Origin: Caulobacter sp. Root1455
GTDB lineage: Bacteria; Pseudomonadota; Alphaproteobacteria; Caulobacterales; Caulobacteraceae
Assembly: GCF_001426905.1 (NCBI RefSeq)
Contig: NZ_LMFQ01000024.1
Span: 658,234 to 722,233, forward strand
DNA: 64,000 nucleotides
Direction of reading: 5' to 3'
The notes below the pieces were generated by a model, which ran no database searches, was not told the origin of the DNA, and saw only the letters and a list, made by a program, of their open reading frames with translations. Numbering within the stretch: the first letter of the stretch is position 1; every line of letters starts with the position of its first letter. This document shows, in pieces, positions 27,242 to 37,644 of the stretch. Position numbers and translations under genes: made by a program.

Positions 27242-27265
27242 CGACGACAAGAAACGGGGGTTCCG

Positions 27266-27922
27266 ATGCGTCGTTTTTCGATCACCGCAGCCTCTCTCGT
27301 CGCCGGACTGATGGCGGCCGCCGTCGCCCAGGCCGCCGACAACCGTTGCGGCTACGGCGATTTCGTCTCCTTCGCCCAGGACGGCGTGGCGGTCTACAAC
27401 GTCTCGCCACCCGGCCAAGGGCGGACCTACTTCCACAATAACGGCGAGGGTTGCCCCGACGCGCCGAGCTGCCGGCTGAAGAGCTATCTCGTCGTTCAGG
27501 ACGAGGTGCTGGTCAGCAAGGTCGAGAACGGCTGGGCCTGCGCCTGGTACGGGCGCGGCGATCGCCACACCGTGGGCTGGCTGAAGAAGGCCGACCTGGT
27601 CAAGTCCGCCGTCGCCCCGTCCGGCGAGGGCGACTGGCTCGGCGATTGGCGCTTCGGCGACAACCAGATCACGATCAAGCGGACCAAGAAGGGCCTGCGG
27701 GCCACCGGCGACGCCACCTGGACCGGCCCCGTCTCGCAGCATTCGGGCGCGTTCGACGGCCTGCTGGAGGTCAAGGGCGTCAACGCCGAATATGCCGACC
27801 CCGAAGGCACGGAGCCCTTCTGCGACGTCCGCATGCGTCGGGTCGGCAAGCACATGGTCGTCGCCGACAGCGGAAGCTGCGGTGGCGCTTCGGTGAGCTT
27901 CGACGGCGTCTACGCGCGCTAG
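27266..27922 (+). CDS. hypothetical exported protein with SH3-like segment
   Basis: A 218-residue protein with a signal peptide ending AVAQAAD (about residue 24). The first half (about 27-115) looks like a small SH3-type domain with paired cysteines (RCGYGDF, GCPDAPSCRL, ACAWYG) and a hydrophobic VGWLKKADLV end. The second half (about 125-215) is a beta-rich lipocalin-like segment (GDWRFGDNQITIKRTKKGLRATG). Not assigned to a characterised family. It follows purQ by 24 bp on the same strand and may be cotranscribed. Confidence 0.75.
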   Translation: MRRFSITAASLVAGLMAAAVAQAADNRCGYGDFVSFAQDGVAVYNVSPPGQGRTYFHNNGEGCPDAPSCRLKSYLVVQDEVLVSKVENGWACAWYGRGDRHTVGWLKKADLVKSAVAPSGEGDWLGDWRFGDNQITIKRTKKGLRATGDATWTGPVSQHSGAFDGLLEVKGVNAEYADPEGTEPFCDVRMRRVGKHMVVADSGSCGGASVSFDGVYAR

Positions 27923-28000
27923 AAGCTTCGGAACGCTGTTATATTATAGCGCCCGTAAAAAACCGCTCCTAAGGTAGCCGCACCATTGGGGAGCTTTTCC

Positions 28001-29911
28001 ATGAGTCTTGCGTCCACCCTCCGCGCCGGCCTGCTGGCCGCCGCCGCCCTCACCGCCTTCGCCACCACGGTTCACGCCCAGACGCCCGCCCTGACGCCGG
28101 ACATCGACGGCAAGTACGTCGCGTCCAAGGCCGGCTATGACTACGACAAGCGCGTGGTCATGGTGCCCATGCGCGACGGAACCAAGCTCTACACCGTGAT
28201 CGTGGTCCCCAAGGGCGCCAAGAACGCTCCTATCCTCTTCACCCGCACGCCCTACAACGCCGCCAAGCGCGCCGCCCGCAACGACAGCCCGTCCATGTTG
28301 GCCGCCCTGGCCCAGGGCGACGAGGTGTTCGTCAAGGACGGCTATATCCGCGTGTTCCAGGACATCCGCGGCAAGTACGGCTCGGAAGGCGACTATGTGA
28401 TGACCCGCCCGCTGAAGGGGCCGCTGAACAACAGCGAGGTCGACCACGCCACCGACGCCTACGACACCATCGAATGGCTGACCAAGAACGTGCCCGAGAG
28501 CAACGGCAAGGTCGGCATGCTGGGCTCGTCCTACGAGGGCTTCACGGTGGTGATGGCGCTGGTGAATCCGCACCCGGCCCTGAAGGTGGCCGCGCCGATG
28601 AGCCCGATGGTCGACGGCTGGATGGGCGACGACTGGTTCCACTTCGGCGCGTTCCGGCAAGTGAACTTCGACTATTTCACCGGCCAGACCACCAAGCGCG
28701 GGGCCGGCGACAGCGTCGCGCGCCCGAGCCCCGACGACTACGAGAACTTCCGCCGCGCCGGTTCGGCCGGCGACTACGCCAAGGCCAACGGCATCGACCA
28801 GTTGCCCTGGTGGAAGAAGATGACCGAGAATGCCGCCTACACGCCGTTCTGGAGCGAACAGGCGCTGGACAAGACCATGGCCGAGCAGCCGCTCAAGGTG
28901 CCGACCATGTGGATCCAGGGCCTGTGGGACCAGGAGGACATGTGGGGCGCGGTGCACGCCTACGCGGCCACCGAGCCCAAGGACACGGCCAACGACAAGA
29001 GCTACCTGGTGCTGGGCCCCTGGCGTCACAGCCAGGTCAATTACGACGGCTCCAGCCTGGGCGCCTTCAAGTGGGACGGAGACACCGCCCTGCAGTTCCG
29101 CCGCGACGTGCTGCTGCCGTTCTTCAACCAGTACCTGAAGGACGGCGCGCCCAAGGCCGACACCCCGCCGGTGCTGATCTACGATCCGGGCCAGAACCAC
29201 TGGGATCGCTACAAGTCCTGGCCGCAAGGCGGAAGCAAGCCGCTGTACCTGACCGAGAAGGGCGGCCTGTCGTTCAGCGCCCCCGCCCCGGCCAAGGGCG
29301 CGGCGGCCTATGACGAATACGTCTCCGACCCGGCCAAGCCGGTGCCGTACATCCCCCGCCCGATGAAGTTCGGCGACCGCGACAAGTGGACCCCCTGGCT
29401 GCTGACCGACCAGCGCGCGGTGGCCGACCGCACCGACGTGCTGTCCTACGTGTCCGAGCCCCTGACCGCGCCGCTGAAGATCGCCGGCGTGCCGAAGGTC
29501 AATCTGACGGCCTCGACCAGCGGCAGCGACAGCGACTGGGTGGTCAAGCTGATCGACGTCTTCCCCGACGAGGTCCCCAGCCAGCCCGAGCTGGGCGGCT
29601 ACCAGCTGGCCGTGGGCATGGACATCTTCCGCGGCCGCTATCGCGAGAGCTTCAGCGCTCCCAAGGCGCTGAAGGCCAATGCGCCGCTGAAGTACCAGTT
29701 CATCCTGCCGACCGCGAACTACACGTTCCAGCCGGGCCACCGGATCATGGTGCAGGTGCAGTCCAGCTGGTTCCCGCTCTACGACCGCAACCCGCAGACC
29801 TTCGTGCCCAACATCTTCTTCGCCAAGCCGGCGGACTACGTGAAGGCGACGCAGCGGGTCTATCACGCGGGCGACACGGCCAGCTTCATCGAGCTGCCGG
29901 TGGTTCAGTAG
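28001..29911 (+). CDS. alpha-amino acid ester hydrolase / CocE-NonD family acylase, exported
   Basis: A 636-residue serine hydrolase of family S15. A signal peptide ends TVHAQ near residue 26. The triad is Ser177 (GSSYEG), Asp310 (LWDQEDMWG) and His343 (PWRHSQ); each is offset by three from the Xanthomonas alpha-amino acid ester hydrolase numbering as I recall it. WMGDDWFHFGAFRQ is also typical of that group, which hydrolyses and transfers alpha-amino acid esters and beta-lactam side chains. The C-terminal jelly-roll domain (X-Pro peptidase type) is complete. GGGGAG before the ATG fixes the start. Confidence 0.9.
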   Translation: MSLASTLRAGLLAAAALTAFATTVHAQTPALTPDIDGKYVASKAGYDYDKRVVMVPMRDGTKLYTVIVVPKGAKNAPILFTRTPYNAAKRAARNDSPSMLAALAQGDEVFVKDGYIRVFQDIRGKYGSEGDYVMTRPLKGPLNNSEVDHATDAYDTIEWLTKNVPESNGKVGMLGSSYEGFTVVMALVNPHPALKVAAPMSPMVDGWMGDDWFHFGAFRQVNFDYFTGQTTKRGAGDSVARPSPDDYENFRRAGSAGDYAKANGIDQLPWWKKMTENAAYTPFWSEQALDKTMAEQPLKVPTMWIQGLWDQEDMWGAVHAYAATEPKDTANDKSYLVLGPWRHSQVNYDGSSLGAFKWDGDTALQFRRDVLLPFFNQYLKDGAPKADTPPVLIYDPGQNHWDRYKSWPQGGSKPLYLTEKGGLSFSAPAPAKGAAAYDEYVSDPAKPVPYIPRPMKFGDRDKWTPWLLTDQRAVADRTDVLSYVSEPLTAPLKIAGVPKVNLTASTSGSDSDWVVKLIDVFPDEVPSQPELGGYQLAVGMDIFRGRYRESFSAPKALKANAPLKYQFILPTANYTFQPGHRIMVQVQSSWFPLYDRNPQTFVPNIFFAKPADYVKATQRVYHAGDTASFIELPVVQ

Positions 29912-29921
29912 CGCACGCACT

Positions 29922-30032
29922 TGCCCCCACCTGACCGCTGCGCGGTCTGTCCGCCCCCATAGGGGGCGGAGGACGCGCGCCTTCCTCTTCCCCCTGTGGG
30001 GGAAGACGGTCGCGAAGCGACCCGTAGGGGGC
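29922..30032. repeat. REP-like inverted repeat, variant of the CTCCCCC family
   Basis: The element starts TGCCCCCACCTGACCGCTGC and ends GTAGGGGGCA. It contains CCGCCCCCATAGGGGGCGG and TTCCCCCTGTGGGGGAA as internal hairpins. It fills most of the gap after the ester hydrolase gene. Confidence 0.75.
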
Positions 30033-30045
30033 AGGTATTCGCCGC

Positions 30046-30078
30046 ACGAAAAGAGGCCGGAGGCTTACGCCTCCGGCC
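30046..30078 (-). terminator. terminator for the small gene at 30108-30272
   Basis: On the minus strand GGCCGGAGGC (complement of 30069-30078) pairs with GCCTCCGGCC (complement of 30055-30064) around a 4-base loop and is followed by TCTTTTCG. Confidence 0.75.
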
Positions 30079-30107
30079 CCTCCTTCACATTCACGGAGCG
30101 TTTTGCG

Positions 30108-30272
30108 TCAGCGGTCGCGCCGCTGCTGATCCGGATTGGCCTGGCCGCCCGGATCGCGGCCTTGTTCCTTCTGGCGATCGCGGTCGCCTTGCTGGTGCTG
30201 CTGACCCGGGGACTGTCGCTGCGGGTCGTTCTGCTGCTGTTGCGGATTGCGGGTCTTCTTGTCGTCACCCAT
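30108..30272 (-). CDS. small glutamine-rich hydrophilic protein (54 aa)
   Basis: A 54-residue protein, MGDDKKTRNPQQQQNDPQRQ at the start and NPDQQRRDR at the end, with 13 glutamines and no hydrophobic stretch; probably intrinsically disordered. AAGGAG lies 7 bp before the ATG, and a good terminator follows 30 bp after the stop, so the unit is well defined despite its size. No characterised family. Similar short Q/D/R-rich proteins are common in proteobacteria, but their function is not known to me. Confidence 0.7.
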   Translation of the reverse strand: MGDDKKTRNPQQQQNDPQRQSPGQQHQQGDRDRQKEQGRDPGGQANPDQQRRDR

Positions 30273-30355
30273 GGCTTTCTCCTTGGACAGCGCGCCGATC
30301 GCGCACGGACAAGAAAACGGCCAGGGACTGCCCCCGTTCCTAGCGCCAAGCTGCC

Positions 30356-30952
30356 TTAGTTCCGGCTTAGCTTTTGAATCTTCACCGGATTTTCGATAAT
30401 CTGACCCTTCATATAGGGGTCGTCGGCCTTGCTGACGGTGGGGGCGTCGTGGATCTTTCGGACCACGTCCATGCCCTCGACCACCCTGCCGAACGCCGCG
30501 AAGCCCTGGCCGTCCTTGTTGCGGGCGCCGCCGAAATCCAGGGCCGGGTTGTCGCCGATGCAGATGAAGAACTCCGAACCCGCCGTGCCCGGCGCGCCCC
30601 GCGCCATCGAGATCACCCCGTCGGTGTGCCGCAGGCCCGTGACCTTGGTGGTCTCGTGGACGATGGCCGGCAGCGGACTGTCGTCGCGGTTCAGCCCGCC
30701 CTGGATGACGGAGATGGTGGCGGGGTTGTTGTCGTTCTTCGGCGAGACGGTCCGATAGAAGGTCCCGCCGTCCAGCAGATGCTGGTCGGCATAGGCCAGG
30801 AAGTTGGCCACAGTGATCGGCGCCTTGTCCGGATAAAGCTCGATGACGATCGGCCCGAGATCGGTGACTATCCGCACGCGAACGGGCGCGGCCCCGGCGG
30901 CGGTCAGCGGCAGGGCGGCGGCGAGCGCCAGCAGATGGCGGCGGGAGATCAT
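30356..30952 (-). CDS. cyclophilin-type peptidyl-prolyl isomerase, exported
   Basis: A 198-residue cyclophilin. The N terminus [21 protein letters not shown] is a signal peptide with a twin arginine. The body has [29 protein letters not shown], the catalytic-region FYRTV, VIQGG, and [21 protein letters not shown]. The tryptophan of cyclosporin-sensitive forms is absent, as is usual in bacteria. It should catalyse proline isomerisation of periplasmic proteins. A GTG at 30964 could add four residues; neither start has a strong ribosome site. Divergent from purL. Confidence 0.9.
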   Translation of the reverse strand: MISRRHLLALAAALPLTAAGAAPVRVRIVTDLGPIVIELYPDKAPITVANFLAYADQHLLDGGTFYRTVSPKNDNNPATISVIQGGLNRDDSPLPAIVHETTKVTGLRHTDGVISMARGAPGTAGSEFFICIGDNPALDFGGARNKDGQGFAAFGRVVEGMDVVRKIHDAPTVSKADDPYMKGQIIENPVKIQKLSRN

Positions 30953-31053
30953 GGGGCGGCTCACTTCAAGGCGACGGGGAAGCGGTCATTTTAGACAAAG
31001 CCTTGGGCGGGAAATCTAGCGGAATCCCCCTGGCCGCGCTAGAAGGCCCGCCC

Positions 31054-33267
<2,214 letters not shown>

Positions 33268-33298
33268 GAGACTTCCACCGCCGCCGCCCGCGCTTGGT

Positions 33299-33327
33299 CC
33301 TCATCCCGAGCTTGTCGAAGGACGAGG
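33299..33327. repeat. REP-like unit (CCTCATCC...GGACGAGG family), single arm
   Basis: One 29-base copy between purL and the lipoprotein gene, differing from the 20043-20071 copy at one position. No inverted partner is present here. Confidence 0.8.
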
Positions 33328-33373
33328 ACCCGGCGCCCGACTTGAATGCCGATAGGATCCATAGAGGACCTCC

Positions 33374-33727
33374 ATGCGCACGATCTCGATCATCGCCACC
33401 ACGAGCCTCGCCCTGTCGCTGCTGGCCGCCTGCGCGCCCGCGCCGGCGCCGCGACCGGCCGCCCAGAGCGCCGACGCCTCCTGCGCCGCGCGCGGCGGCT
33501 CCATGCAGCCCGTCGGCCGCCTGCAGCGCCCGACCTGCGTCGTGCCCTATGCCGACGCCGGCAAGACCTGCTCGGACAAGGCCGACTGCCAGGGCGCCTG
33601 CATCGCCGAGGGCAACCTGGAGGCCCAGGGCGCCACGACCGGCCAGTGCCAGAAGACCAACGTCCAGTTCGGCTGCTACGCCAAGATCGTGGGCGGCAAG
33701 ACGACGGGCGCGATCTGCGTCGACTAG
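33374..33727 (+). CDS. small cysteine-rich lipoprotein
   Basis: A 117-residue protein with a lipoprotein signal peptide; the lipobox is LLAAC with Cys20 as lipidation site. After an Ala/Pro-rich linker come eight cysteines (ASCAARGG, PTCVVPY, KTCSDKADCQGACI, GQCQKT, GCYAKI, ICVD), suggesting a disulfide-rich small domain. AGAGGACC lies just before the ATG. Family not recognised. Residue +2 after Cys is Ala, so it should go to the outer membrane. Confidence 0.75.
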   Translation: MRTISIIATTSLALSLLAACAPAPAPRPAAQSADASCAARGGSMQPVGRLQRPTCVVPYADAGKTCSDKADCQGACIAEGNLEAQGATTGQCQKTNVQFGCYAKIVGGKTTGAICVD

Positions 33728-33734
33728 GCCGCAC

Positions 33735-33929
33735 CTATTTCGTCGGAGCCGTCGCGGCCTCGTCGCCCTCGAAGATCACGACATGAGCGTTATTCTTGTC
33801 GTTGGAGTCGTTGATGAAATCGGCCCGCGCCTCGCCCAGCGCGGGCTGGCCTTCCGGCGCATCCAGAACCGACGCCTCGCGGCTCTGCCGAAACCACTGA
33901 AACATCTTCCATAGCCAGGTCAGGATCAT
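33735..33929 (-). CDS. small unknown protein sharing the NDSND motif with its neighbour (64 aa)
   Basis: A 64-residue protein with a Trp-rich amphipathic start (MILTWLWKMFQWFRQSREA), then near residues 38-53 the block FINDSNDKNNAHVVIF. This block matches the N terminus of the next gene upstream (FINDSNDVNNSEIVIF). GGAGGGAG before the ATG is a strong ribosome site, and the gene starts 33 bp after the neighbour's stop, so the two are cotranscribed. It keeps only the motif, not the long domain. It may be a membrane-associated partner; function unknown. Confidence 0.6.
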   Translation of the reverse strand: MILTWLWKMFQWFRQSREASVLDAPEGQPALGEARADFINDSNDKNNAHVVIFEGDEAATAPTK

Positions 33930-33962
33930 CGCTCCCTCCAGAGCCTTGGGGTCGCCAGGCGC

Positions 33963-34580
33963 TCAGGCGTACTCGACATTCGCCAGGGTGAACATGAACG
34001 GCGTCGCGTTCGGGCCGGAGCCGCCGCCGGTCATCACGATGTCGGCGCTGGCGATGCCGAGCAGCGACAGTTCGGTGTTGATCGACGAGACGATGGCCGA
34101 GTTCATCACCTCGCCTTGGACCACCTGCGACGCCACCCCGATCCAGATCGTCGGCTTGAACTGGAACACCGCCTTCTGCTGAGGCGCGATGCTGGTCGCC
34201 TGGGCATAGAGCTTGCCGCTCTTGTAGATTCCGGCGTTGATCGCGCCCTGTTGCAGGGCGTTGAGCACCTCGATCTCCCTCGCGCTGGCGGCCTGCCCGC
34301 TGTATTTCAGCACATCACCCGATGTGTCGCGCACCATCGAGAATTGCTGGCCGTCGGCCGCGTCCAGCAGGGGTGTGTAGTTGCCCCAGCTGTCGCTGGC
34401 CCCGACCTGTGTGGCCATCGGATAGACGAACGGGTGGTTGTCGCCCTTGCCGCAGTTCTGGATCACCAGCCAGGCCACCGCCGTCTCCTGGACGTCCGTG
34501 GCCGCGTTCTTGGCGAAGATCACGATCTCGCTGTTGTTCACATCGTTGGAATCGTTGATGAAGTTCAGCTTGATGTCCAT
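33963..34580 (-). CDS. unknown protein with N-terminal FINDSND motif
   Basis: A 205-residue protein without signal peptide or membrane segment. It begins MDIKLNFINDSNDVNNSEIVIFAKN and continues AVAWLVIQNCGKGDNHPFVYPMATQVGASDSWGN; a C-terminal part reads FKPTIWIGVASQVVQGEVMN and MTGGGSGPNATPFMFTLANV. The pattern of alternating strands suggests a beta-sandwich. I know of no function. AGGGTGGG precedes the ATG at 34580. First gene of a two-gene unit with 33735-33929. Confidence 0.7.
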   Translation of the reverse strand: MDIKLNFINDSNDVNNSEIVIFAKNAATDVQETAVAWLVIQNCGKGDNHPFVYPMATQVGASDSWGNYTPLLDAADGQQFSMVRDTSGDVLKYSGQAASAREIEVLNALQQGAINAGIYKSGKLYAQATSIAPQQKAVFQFKPTIWIGVASQVVQGEVMNSAIVSSINTELSLLGIASADIVMTGGGSGPNATPFMFTLANVEYA

Positions 34581-34679
34581 GCGTCCCACCCTGATGGCCC
34601 GACGTCCGGCGGCCCTTGCGGGAAATCTACACTCAAAAGGCGAAACTTGACCACGCGCTATCGAAGGTGGTCCGCTCCT

Positions 34680-35177
34680 TTAGCGGCGCCGCCCCTGCGC
34701 GACCTGGGCCACGCGGGCCAGCAGCGCGGGACCGGCGGCCGGACCGGCGGCGTAGACGAAATCGGGATCGTCCATCGACTTGCCCGTGCGGCGGTCCACC
34801 ATCACGGGCTCGGCCGGCAGGCCCGTGGTCGCGTCGACCATCTGGCTGGCGACGCCCTCGACCGCGAAGTGGCGGTTGCCGAACGCCATCAGCGCCGTCA
34901 GCACCGGGGCGAAGTCCCGCCCCAGGTCGGTCAGCAGGTATTCGTGGCGCACGGGCCGTTCCTGATAGGGCCGGCGTTCCAGAAAGCCGGCCGCGACCAG
35001 GGCGGCCAGCCGCCGGGCCAGGATGTTCGGCGCCACGCCCAGGCTCTTTTCGAATTGGTCGAATTTCGACAGGCCCTGCAGGGCGTCCCGCAGGATCATC
35101 AGGCTCCAGGCGTCGCCCACGCGCTCCAGCGTGCGGCCCACGGGGCATTGTCCAGCATCGAGGGCGCGTTGGGTCAT
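34680..35177 (-). CDS. HxlR family transcriptional regulator
   Basis: A 165-residue winged-helix regulator of the HxlR (MarR-like) family. QCPVGRTLERVGDAWSLMILRDAL is the family start with a single cysteine at position 11 that could be redox active, and FDQFEKSLGVAPNILARRLAALVAAGFLERRPYQ is the recognition helix and wing. Alternative starts at 35186 and 35198 would add 3 or 7 residues. It is divergent from a short-chain dehydrogenase gene, its likely target, in the usual HxlR arrangement. Confidence 0.88.
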   Translation of the reverse strand: MTQRALDAGQCPVGRTLERVGDAWSLMILRDALQGLSKFDQFEKSLGVAPNILARRLAALVAAGFLERRPYQERPVRHEYLLTDLGRDFAPVLTALMAFGNRHFAVEGVASQMVDATTGLPAEPVMVDRRTGKSMDDPDFVYAAGPAAGPALLARVAQVAQGRRR

Positions 35178-35198
35178 GCCCTCCATATAGGCGATCAC

Positions 35199-35300
35199 TA
35201 GCGAATTGAAAGTTAGTCACTTGCAAATCAAAAGTTACCTCCCATCTGAACCTCACGACCAGGCCATGGGGCCTGGCCAACCCCTTTCGGGACGAAGACG
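35199..35300. promoter_or_regulatory. divergent HxlR/SDR control region
   Basis: The gap is AT-richer than its surroundings and contains AAGTTAGTCACTT (35210-35222, arms AAGT/ACTT) and a second AAAGTTAC at 35231-35238. These are candidate HxlR half sites; the arrangement is inference. Confidence 0.35.
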
Positions 35301-36110
35301 ATGAGCAAGCAAGACCTTCGCGGCGCGGCCCTGATCACCGGCGCCTCCTCCGGCATCGGCGCGACCTATGCCGACCGCCTGGCCCGCGCCGGCCACGACC
35401 TGGTGCTGGTGGCCCGCGACGCCGCGCGGCTGGAAGCCCTGGCCGCCAAGCTGAAGGCCGCCACGGGCGTCAAGATCGACATCGTCGCCGCCGACCTGAC
35501 CGACAGGACCGACCTGGCCAAGGTCGAGGCCCGGCTGGCCGACGACGCTTCGATCGACATCCTGATCAACAACGCCGGCGCGGCCCTGGCCGGGTCGTTC
35601 GCCGAGCAGGACGTCGAGCGGGTCGAGAACATGGTCCAGCTGAACGTCGTCTCGGTGACCCGCCTGGCCCACGCCGCCGCCAAGGCCTTCGCGGCCCGCG
35701 ACCGCGGCGCGATCGTCAACATCTCGTCCGTGGTCGGACTGGCCCCCGAGCTCCAATCGGTCGTCTACGGCGCGACCAAGGCCTATGTGACCTATTTCAC
35801 CCAGGCTCTGCGCCAGCAACTGAGCCCCGGCGTCCAGCTCCAGGCCGTGCTGCCGGGCGCGACCCGCACGGAGATCTGGGACCGTTCGGGCGGCGGCGGC
35901 GCGGACAAGCTGGACCCGAACATGCTGATGGAGGTCGACGACCTGGTGGACGCGGCCCTGGCCGGCTTCCGTCAAGGCGAACTGGTCACCATCCCGTCCC
36001 TGCCCGATCCGGCCGACTTCGCCGCCTACGACGCGGCCCGGGCCAAGCTGTTGCCGAACCTGTCGCGCAACCGTCCCGCCCAGCGCTACAGGGCCGGCGC
36101 TCCCGCCTAG
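35301..36110 (+). CDS. short-chain dehydrogenase/reductase
   Basis: A 269-residue classical SDR. The cofactor loop is TGASSGIG near residues 14-21, NNAG near 91-94, the catalytic Ser in NISSVVG near 139-145, and Tyr-x-x-x-Lys in YGATKAY near 157-161. The arginine after the second strand (VARD) suggests NADP preference. Substrate unknown. Under the same divergent control region as the HxlR gene, so it probably responds to an electrophile or quinone-type signal. Confidence 0.92.
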   Translation: MSKQDLRGAALITGASSGIGATYADRLARAGHDLVLVARDAARLEALAAKLKAATGVKIDIVAADLTDRTDLAKVEARLADDASIDILINNAGAALAGSFAEQDVERVENMVQLNVVSVTRLAHAAAKAFAARDRGAIVNISSVVGLAPELQSVVYGATKAYVTYFTQALRQQLSPGVQLQAVLPGATRTEIWDRSGGGGADKLDPNMLMEVDDLVDAALAGFRQGELVTIPSLPDPADFAAYDAARAKLLPNLSRNRPAQRYRAGAPA

Positions 36111-36123
36111 GCGGTACGGCGAC

Positions 36124-36188
36124 CCGGGCCGTCACGACATTGGCGCATCGCGACACTATCTATCGCGTGACGACGCGTGACGGCCCGG
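36124..36188. repeat. inverted repeat before small acidic protein gene
   Basis: CCGGGCCGTCAC (36124-36135) and GTGACGGCCCGG (36177-36188) are perfect 12-base arms with a 41-base loop that itself contains two tandem CGCGTGACG units. It lies 48 bp before the ATG at 36236 and may be leader RNA structure. Confidence 0.5.
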
Positions 36189-36235
36189 AACAAACGCCGT
36201 GTCCAGTCGCTTGTCCGCCAACCGAGGAGACCGAC

Positions 36236-36439
36236 ATGGCCGCCATTCCGAACCTGGACGAGTTCATTCTCGAAGAAACCGCCGACGGGATCTTCCTGAC
36301 CGTCACCGGCGACGACGAGCAGACCTTGAAGCTGAAGGTCACGCTCGACGACCTGGAGGAGATCGTCGAGGTCATCGACGAGGTGTTCGGTCTCGAAGAG
36401 GACGACGAAGAGGCGGAAGAGGAAGAAAGCGCGGGCTGA
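36236..36439 (+). CDS. small acidic hypothetical protein (67 aa)
   Basis: A 67-residue protein with a structured N-terminal part (AAIPNLDEFILEETADGIFLTVTGDDEQTLKLKV taken as blocks) and a highly acidic tail of about 20 residues, nearly all Glu/Asp. GAGGAGACCGAC gives a clear ribosome site. No family known to me. The acidic tail suggests binding to a basic partner such as a ribosomal or DNA-binding protein, which is conjecture. Confidence 0.7.
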   Translation: MAAIPNLDEFILEETADGIFLTVTGDDEQTLKLKVTLDDLEEIVEVIDEVFGLEEDDEEAEEEESAG

Positions 36440-36448
36440 TTTTTCACT

Positions 36449-36480
36449 CCGCTCATCCGGGCGAACGCCGGGATGAGCGG
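36449..36480. repeat. REP-like hairpin (CCGCTCATCC family), copy 1
   Basis: CCGCTCATCC (36449-36458) and GGATGAGCGG (36471-36480) with a 12-base loop that adds GGGCG/CGCC pairing. A closer-paired copy is at 39644-39677. Confidence 0.7.
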
Positions 36481-36507
36481 ATAGAAAGGGATGTGCTGAG
36501 CCGAACC

Positions 36508-37437
36508 CTACCGTCCCGCGGACTTGGCGATCGAGTCCAGGTCGTCGTCCAGCGCTCGGGTCGCGGTGACCACGGTGGCCACCGCGTGCTTGAAGAAGTC
36601 CTGGGGCACGGTGGCGAAGTCGTCGGTGGGCTGGTGGTATTCGGGGTGGTCCTCCACGCCGAAATAGACCCAGGGCACGCCGGCCACGGCGAACGGTCCC
36701 TGATCGGACTGCTGGGTCCAGTTGTTCTCCTTGCCCTGGGCGTCGGTGTCGTGACCCAGCAGCAGCTTGACCGGCGCGGTCCTGGCCACCCCGTCCAGCA
36801 CCGGCTTCAGATACGGCTGCGGGCCGGCGCCGCTGACATAAAGTTGGTTCTTGGCGTTCTTGCTGAGCATGTCGAAATTGACGTTCAGCCCGATGTTCGC
36901 CAACGGTACGGGCGGATCGGCGACGAAGGCCTTGGCGCCCTTCAGCCCGCTTTCCTCGGCGTCGAAGGCGACGATCAGCACGGTGTGGCGCGGCGGCTTG
37001 GCCTTGAACGCCTCGGCCACGGCCAGCAGGCCGGCGATCCCCGAGGCGTTGTCGTCGGCCCCGTTATAGACTTGTCCCTTGCGGACCCCCAGGTGGTCGT
37101 AGTGGGCCGAGACCACCAGCACCTTGCCCGAACTGGACGTGCCCTCGATCCGCGCCACCAGGTTCACCCCGGTGACGTCCTTGCCGAAGGTCTTGGGCTT
37201 GAAGGTGAACGGGCGTTCGAACGGCGCGCCTTTGGGCCTCAGCCCGATCTGGCCGAAGCGCTTGAGGATGTAGGCCCGCGCCTTGGCCCCGCCCAGCGTG
37301 CCGACGGCCCGCCCTTCCATGTCGTCGGCCGACAGGATGCGGACGTCGTCCAGGGCATGGGCGCCGGGCGTGGGCGCGGCGTGAGCGGAAGCCGTGAAGA
37401 CGAGCGCGAGAGCGGCCGAAGCCAGGAGATGACGCAT
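36508..37437 (-). CDS. M28 family zinc aminopeptidase, exported
   Basis: A 309-residue exopeptidase with a signal peptide ending SAHAAP near residue 20. The two-zinc site ligands are visible in order: His in SAHYDHLG, Asp in NGADDNASG, Glu-Glu in DAEESGLKG, Asp in NFDMLS, and His in EYHQPTDD. This is the bacterial leucyl aminopeptidase-like group. It should release amino acids from peptides in the periplasm. Single gene, divergent from the bolA cluster. Confidence 0.93.
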   Translation of the reverse strand: MRHLLASAALALVFTASAHAAPTPGAHALDDVRILSADDMEGRAVGTLGGAKARAYILKRFGQIGLRPKGAPFERPFTFKPKTFGKDVTGVNLVARIEGTSSSGKVLVVSAHYDHLGVRKGQVYNGADDNASGIAGLLAVAEAFKAKPPRHTVLIVAFDAEESGLKGAKAFVADPPVPLANIGLNVNFDMLSKNAKNQLYVSGAGPQPYLKPVLDGVARTAPVKLLLGHDTDAQGKENNWTQQSDQGPFAVAGVPWVYFGVEDHPEYHQPTDDFATVPQDFFKHAVATVVTATRALDDDLDSIAKSAGR

Positions 37438-37644
37438 GCGAGACCCTTGCTGATCCGGCCTTCATGGCTTGCGTCGGCCGGATTTCGCAATGAACTCGTC
37501 GTCATTTTTCACGGCGCCGGGATGACGGCGAAGGACACCGCGGCGGATGAAAGCAACGTTCCAGCCCGGGCCGGCATTTCCCGTATGCCCGTTCTTAAGG
37601 TTTCCCCGGCATACCCAAGGTCGAGAGATTCGGAGTTTTCCGCC

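Noticed and set aside
27944-29920. A 658-codon open frame on the minus strand opposite the ester hydrolase
   Set aside because: High G+C removes stops from antisense frames. The product is low-complexity His/Gly/Val/Arg-rich without family features, while the plus strand encodes a complete S15 enzyme.
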